Shown here one piece after another: positions 58,330 through 64,000 of a DNA stretch of 64,000 bases; position 1 is the first letter of the stretch, and every line of letters begins with the position of its first letter. A model generated the notes under the pieces. That model saw only the letters and a program-made list of their open reading frames with translations, made no database searches and had not been told where the DNA came from. The position numbers and the translations under genes are program-made. Location of the stretch: positions 16,541,717 to 16,605,716 of the forward strand of contig NC_088305.1 in assembly GCF_032854445.1 (NCBI RefSeq), given 5' to 3'. This DNA is from Liolophura sinensis (taxonomy: Eukaryota; Mollusca; Polyplacophora; Chitonida; Chitonidae).

Positions 58330-58975
58330 TCGATCAGATAGATCACATGTTGTCCTTTACCTGTCTGTAACAATCTTGACACATTGCTGTGCTCTAAACG
58401 CCTGTAACAATCAGAACACATGTTGTCCTTTACCTGTCAGTAACAACTAGATCACATTGTAGTGCTCTAAACGCTTGTAACAATCAACGCACATGTTGTC
58501 CTTTACCTGTCAGTAACAACTAGATCACATTGTAGTGCTCTAAACGCTTGTAACAATCAAAGCACATGTCCTTTACCTGTCAGTAACAGCTAGATCACAT
58601 TGTAATGCTCTAAACGCGTGTAACAATCAGAGCACATGTTGTCCTTTACCTGTCAGTAACAACTAGATCACATTGTAGTGCTCTAAACGCTTGTAACAGT
58701 CAGAGCGCATGTTGTCCTTTACCTGTCAGTAACAGCTAGATCACATTGTAGTGCTCTAATCGCTTGTAACAATCAGAGCACATGTTGTCCTTTACCTGTC
58801 AGTAACAGCTAGATAACATTGTAGTGTTCTAAACGCCTGTAACAATCAGAACACACGTTGTCCTTTACCTGTCAATAACAATTAGATCACATTGTAGTGC
58901 TCTAAACGCCTCTAACAATCAGAGCACACGTTGTCCTTTACCTGTCAGTAACGACCATAACACGTTGTTCATTCT
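58330..58975. repeat. ~73-bp minisatellite, about 9 copies
   Basis: Unit ctagatcacattgtagtgct, ctaaacgcttgtaacaatca, gagcacatgttgtcctttac, ctgtcagtaacaa. Confidence 0.92.
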
Positions 58976-59469
58976 GCAAGAATTAAGTAGCCTGCCTTTT
59001 GCTTATCTGAAACAAACTGTTGTCTTTTCTCTAACATGACCATTGTTATCAGGCAGAAACAGAATCAGAAATCATTCTATCCCTTTTGCATAAGAGTATA
59101 AAGGTTATATAGGATAGGTTAAAGATATATTTTATTTTGATGAAAGTACAAAGCATGGCAAGTGTATGCCGCATACAACTAGATCATTGTGTGACCATTT
59201 GCAAAAAAATGTTCTTTAATTCTCAACAGTGATCTTTATAAGTACAATGTATGAGCGTTAATGAATGGTTGTGTTTAAATGGCGTTGCTAAAAGCTATGC
59301 TTTATAATGACCAACGTTATAGGCCTGGCTGTAAGCTGCCCAAATAGGCCTACAGAGGAGCTAAATGAAAGTATAAATATGCATCATCTTTACCGCGTGA
59401 AAAAATATAAAGTTACAAATGTTAAATGTTCAAAGTGTTCTACTACGTCATTTTATATTTATGACATTC

Positions 59470-60652
59470 TGCCTGATGTATCCCAGAATAGGCTGACAAA
59501 CTGTCTGATATATCCCAGAAAAGGCTGACAAACTGTCTGATGTATCCCAGAAAAGGCTGACAAACTGTCTGATGTATCCCAGAAAAGGCTGACAAACTGT
59601 CTGATGTATCCCAGAAAAGGCTGACAAACTGTCTGATGTATCCCAGAAAAGGCTGACAAACTGTCTGATGTATCCCAGAAAAGGCTGACAAACTGTCTGA
59701 TATATTCCAGAAAAAGCTGACAAACTGTCTGATGTATCCCAGAAAAGACTGACAAACTGTCTGATGTATCCCAGAAAGGCTGACAAACTGTCTGATATTT
59801 TCCAGGAAAGGCTGACAAACTGTCTGATGTATCCCAGAAAAAGCTGACAAACTGACTGATGTATCCCAGAAAAAGCTGACAAACTGTCTGATATATTCCA
59901 GAAAAAGCTGACAAACTGACTGATGTATCCCAGAAAAAGCTGACAAACTGTCTGATGTATCCCAGAAAAGGCTGACAAACTGTGATATTTTCCAGGAAAG
60001 GCTGACAAACTGTCTAATGTATACCCCAAAAAGCTGACAAACTGTCTGATGTATCCCAGAAAAGGCTGACAAACTGACTGATGTATCCCAGAAAAGGCTA
60101 ACAAACTGTCTGATATATCCCAAAATAGGCTGACAAACTGTCTGATGTATCCCAGAAAAGGCTGACAAACTGTCTGATGTATCCCAGAAAAAGCTGACAA
60201 ACTGTCTGATATTTTCCAGGAAAGGCTGACAAACTGTCTAATGTATCCCCCAAAAAGCTGACAAACTGTCTGATATATCCCAGAAAAAGCTGACAAACTG
60301 TCTGATATATTCCAGAAAAAGCTGACAAACTGACTGATGTATCCCAGAAAAAGCTGACAAACTGTCTGATGTATCCCAGAAAAGGCTGACAAACTGTGAT
60401 ATTTTCCAGGAAAGGCTGACAAACTGTCTAATGTATACCCCAAAAAGCTGACAAACTGTCTGATGTATCCCAGAAAAGGCTGACAAACTGACTGATGTAT
60501 CCCAGAAAAGGCTGACAAACTGTCTGATATATTCCAGAAAAAGCTGACAAACTGCCTGATATATCCCAGAAAAGGCTGACAATCTGACTGATGTATCCCA
60601 AAAAGGCTGACAAACTGCCTGATGTATCCCAGAAAAAGCTGACAGGATTGTC
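59470..60652. repeat. 32-bp minisatellite, about 37 copies
   Basis: Unit tgtctgatgtatcccagaaa, aggctgacaaac with 28-33-base variants. A larger block is itself duplicated: the ordered variants tgtgatattttccaggaaag, tgtctaatgtataccccaaa occur near 59980 and again near 60390. The minus strand lacks stops in all three frames, giving open frames up to 356 residues. Confidence 0.95.
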
Positions 60653-60814
60653 CGAAACATCAACACATACACACTTTGGTTTGTCTCTTGACGACAAACA
60701 CCAAGCAACTTGTTCCTTCTTGTTCGGGGAAAACTAATATCATCTAATACAACCCACATAAGAAAGAGGTCATTATGCCCATAGTATGGCTATATAGGCT
60801 ACAGCAGTCCTTCT

Positions 60815-60900
60815 TCGTTCGGACGTGGGGAGGCCTAGCTGGAACATGTGTGTTTCCTCCCACCACAATACTGATCGCCGTCGTATAAGTGACATTTTTC
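60815..60900 (+). mobile_element. SINE family A 3' fragment
   Basis: gtttcctcccaccacaatac, tgatcgccgtcgtataagtg identify the tail; the end is truncated. It lies between two satellites. Confidence 0.65.
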
Positions 60901-61009
60901 TGAAAATATATCAATATTCTACTGCATTAGATCTTGTCAGACGAACGATACTATAATATCCTCTGTGAATGCATCTCTCAGCGAGGTGGCCAGCAGCAGT
61001 CTACTTCCC

Positions 61010-62535
61010 CAGACCTTTGTTTATCCAGCATGATCACCCGAGACCTTTCTTGATTATACATGATCTCCCCAGACCTTTGTTTATTATACATGATCACCCC
61101 AGACCTTTGTTTATTATGCATGATCACCCCAGACCTTTGTTTATTATATATGATCACCCGAGACCTTTGTTGATTATACATGATCACCCGTAACCTTTGT
61201 TTATTATACATGATCACCCGTGGCCTTTGTTTATTATACATGATCACCCGTAACCTTTGTTTATTATACATGATCACCCGAGACCTTTGTTGATTATACA
61301 TGATCACCCGTAACCTTTGTTTATTATAAATGATCACCCGTAACCTTTGTTTATTATACATGATCACCCCAGACCTTTGTTTATTATACATGATCACCCA
61401 TGACCTTTGTTTATTATGCATGATCACCCCAGACCTTTGTTTATTATACCTGATCACCCAGACCTTTGTTTATTATACATGATCACCCGAGACCTTTGTT
61501 TATTATACATGATCACCCGAGACCTTTGTTTATTATACCTGATCACCCAGACCTTTGTTTATTATACATGATCACCCCAGACCTTTGTTGATTATACATG
61601 ATCTCCCGAGACCTTTGTTTATTATACATGATCATTACAGACCTTTGTTGATTATACATGATCACCCGTAACATTTGTTTATTATACATGATCACCCGAG
61701 ACCTTTGTTGATTATACATGATCACCCCAGACCTTTGTTTATTATATATGATCACCCGAGACCTTTGTTTATTATGCATGATCACCCCAGACCTTTGTTT
61801 ATTATATATGATCACCCGAGACCTTTGTTGATTATACATGATCTCCCCAGACCTTTGTTTATTATACATGATCACCCCAGACCTTTGTTTATTATACATG
61901 ATCACCCGAGACCTTTGTTTATTATACATGATCACCCATGACCTTTGTTTATTATGCATGATCACCCGAGACCTTTGTTTATTATACCTGATCACCCAGA
62001 CCTTTGTTTATTATACATGATCACCCCAGACCTTTGTTTATTATACATGATCACCCGAGACCTTTGTTTATTATACCTGATCACCCAGACCTTTGTTTAT
62101 TATACATGATCACCCCAGACCTTTGTTGATTATACATGATCTCCCCAGACCTTTGTTTATTATACATGATCACCCCAGACCTTTGTTTATTATACATGAT
62201 CACCCCAGACCTTTGTTTATTATACATGATCACTTGAGACCTTTGTTGATTATAGATGATCACCCGTAACCTTTGTTTTTTATACATGATCACCCATGAT
62301 CTTTGTTTATTATGCATGATCACCCGTGACCTTTGTTTATTATACATGATCACCCGAGACCTTTGTTTATTATACCTGATCACCCGAGACCTTTGTTGAT
62401 TATACATGATCACCTGTAACCTTTGTTTATTATATATGATCACCCGTAACATTTGTTTATTATACATGATCACCCGTGACGTTTGTTGATCTTACATTAT
62501 CACCCGTGACCTTTGTTTATCTTAAGTCATGCACC
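61010..62535. repeat. 30-bp minisatellite, about 50 copies
   Basis: Unit tttattatacatgatcaccc, gagacctttg with a few positional variants (tttatt/ttgatt, cccgag/ccccag/cccgta). The length is divisible by three and stop-free in some frames on both strands, giving MYNKQRSGVI-type and IIHDHPRPLF-type repeat open frames. Confidence 0.96.
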
Positions 62536-64000
62536 CGAGACCTGTTCTATGATACTTTGTAACACAATATTCAGTTACATGAACGCTGTGAGCTGTATTG
62601 ACCTACTATATCTCCTACTTCTACATCATATCTGACATGGGAAATCTTTGATGCCGGACCCTGTTCTACATAGTCACTTCACACTTGGAATTGTAACAAG
62701 AAAACGGGAACTATAAATGCGAGAAATAATTTTAGCACGTCACGGATTTCCTAGGATCTATATAATCATACCTGGCCATATCTATTAAAACTTTTTAATC
62801 TATTGATTAGTACAAGATGTCTGAACACAAAAAAGGAAAACATTGTAAGGTTCCGAAAGACATGGTGGAATTTACGGAGGTGGCATTACATGGTATAATC
62901 AAGCCTTATACCATGTAGCTATGGGGGTTTTTTTATTCATAAAAGTGTAACTCAGGCAGAAGTTGTTAGTGCAAAACAACCAGGTATACATGTATCTACA
63001 TACTCGCCAGCTATAATGTATATATCTTACACCAGTACACATCTATTTCAGCATCAAACTATACGATGTTAAAAAGCCACAAAATAATTCAAGGGGAAGT
63101 CATGGATAATGCTTTCATTTGTTTACGTTTAGCGAATTGACAAATTCAGCATGTAGAAAAACAAACAATGATGCACGCTCACAGATTTGTAGGGTCTTCT
63201 CCGTCAATAGGCGTCTGTCTAGATTTCGTGATAGACAAAAGCTGGAGTACTGCAGGCGACACAGTCGGAGGCCAGGGAGTCTTCTTTCGTTTTTAAGACG
63301 TGTTGTGCATGATTTGTTTCTGGATTAATGAACGGTGCAAGTCAGTTGGACTTTCCAGTGAAACAAAGTCCACCCTCCGCAGAAATAAATCTTGTTGAGA
63401 TGATCGATACAACGTGTAGGACAAGTGTTCCGCATGTAGGTGGATACAACATCTTAGAACCTACAGCTAGCCACACCCTGTGAGGTATTGATTCCAGAAC
63501 TCAGCTGACAAGTATGTCAAAGGCTTGTATAGAAGGCATCTTCCATGCCAAACTACACCAGAAAGCATACGATCACTGAAGTGAAACAAATGAAGATGGG
63601 AGCTTTTTCTCCCGGCCAACAACATACGGACGCCTCAGCCGACGGAAGTGCCGCGCAATTTCCGCAGTGAAGGCGATCCTGGCCACCAATCACATGGGAG
63701 TCTCGACGCCGCTGGCGAAATCGTTCTACATTTACGTTGATGAATTTAGAAGAAGCGTGTGGCCCATAACCAACGCTGACCTGAGAATATCACTCAATTT
63801 CAAAGGTATCGCTCTAAATCAATGAAAACAACGACATCGTTCAACTTGAACATATTGTATGAACTCTTCATCATTGGAACATCTCGGGTAAAATTTGCCC
63901 AGATGTGTGAAAGACACAAAAAGAAAAAAGAAAAAAAATAGCGGACCTTGCTACTTTCGGGTGACAATTATATTTTTCCACCCAGTACTTAGGTAACCGA
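62536..64000. other. Window end, no supported gene
   Basis: Unassigned sequence. A GC-richer open stretch at 63580-63825 (+) is the only coding-like segment and is treated as a question, not a gene. Confidence 0.4.

Noticed and set aside
59443-60759. Long minus-strand open frames up to 356 residues
   Set aside because: They are translations of a 32-bp stop-free satellite, open in every frame, with no splice structure or known domain.
60978-62473. Repetitive MYNKQRSGVI- and IIHDHPRPLF-type open frames on both strands
   Set aside because: By-products of the 30-bp array; both strands are open over the same DNA, which a real gene would not need.

Overview
The window is animal nuclear DNA: spliced genes with long introns, tRNA-derived SINEs, a Penelope-like retroelement and about a dozen minisatellites that together cover roughly a fifth of the 64 kb. 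The SINE tail (a shared 3' segment ending in AATAAATAAAT) resembles elements I associate with molluscs, so a mollusc or other lophotrochozoan is the best guess. That assignment is inference.

Only two genes can be read with confidence, both on the + strand. (1) 4007-15195 holds the last eight coding exons of an SLC6 sodium/chloride-dependent transporter, from TM6 to the stop codon. All reading-frame phases join, and the earlier exons must lie upstream of the window. The first of these exons (4007-4110) is short, has no ATG and is easy to miss. (2) 21391-29476 holds a complete four-exon acyl-CoA-binding protein gene (ACBP/DBI, 89 aa). Both are housekeeping-type proteins, and nothing links them functionally.

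Layout: 1-4000 has a 116-bp AT palindrome and a decayed Penelope-like element with inverted ends. 4-15 kb is the SLC6 gene, whose introns carry arrays, SINEs and a TIR element. 15.2-21.4 kb is repeat-rich intergenic DNA with a MITE. 21.4-29.5 kb is the ACBP gene, with a 3-kb minisatellite in intron 2. 29.5-37.7 kb has SINEs, a ~41-bp array, a duplicated ~275-bp block and a 2.4-kb 76-bp satellite. 37.7-46 kb is mostly unassigned single-copy-looking DNA with one possible 5' exon end. 46-64 kb has satellites (53, 40, 30, 36, 73, 32 and 30 bp units), a CA tract and dispersed repeats.

The most interesting observation is that two large intronic arrays, one in each gene, begin exactly at an exon/intron boundary. 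Each repeat unit contains the last bases of the upstream exon plus its 5' splice site, so the splice donor has been tandemly amplified. I see no operon, RNA gene, CRISPR array or defence system; the long open frames in the second half are by-products of stop-free satellites.
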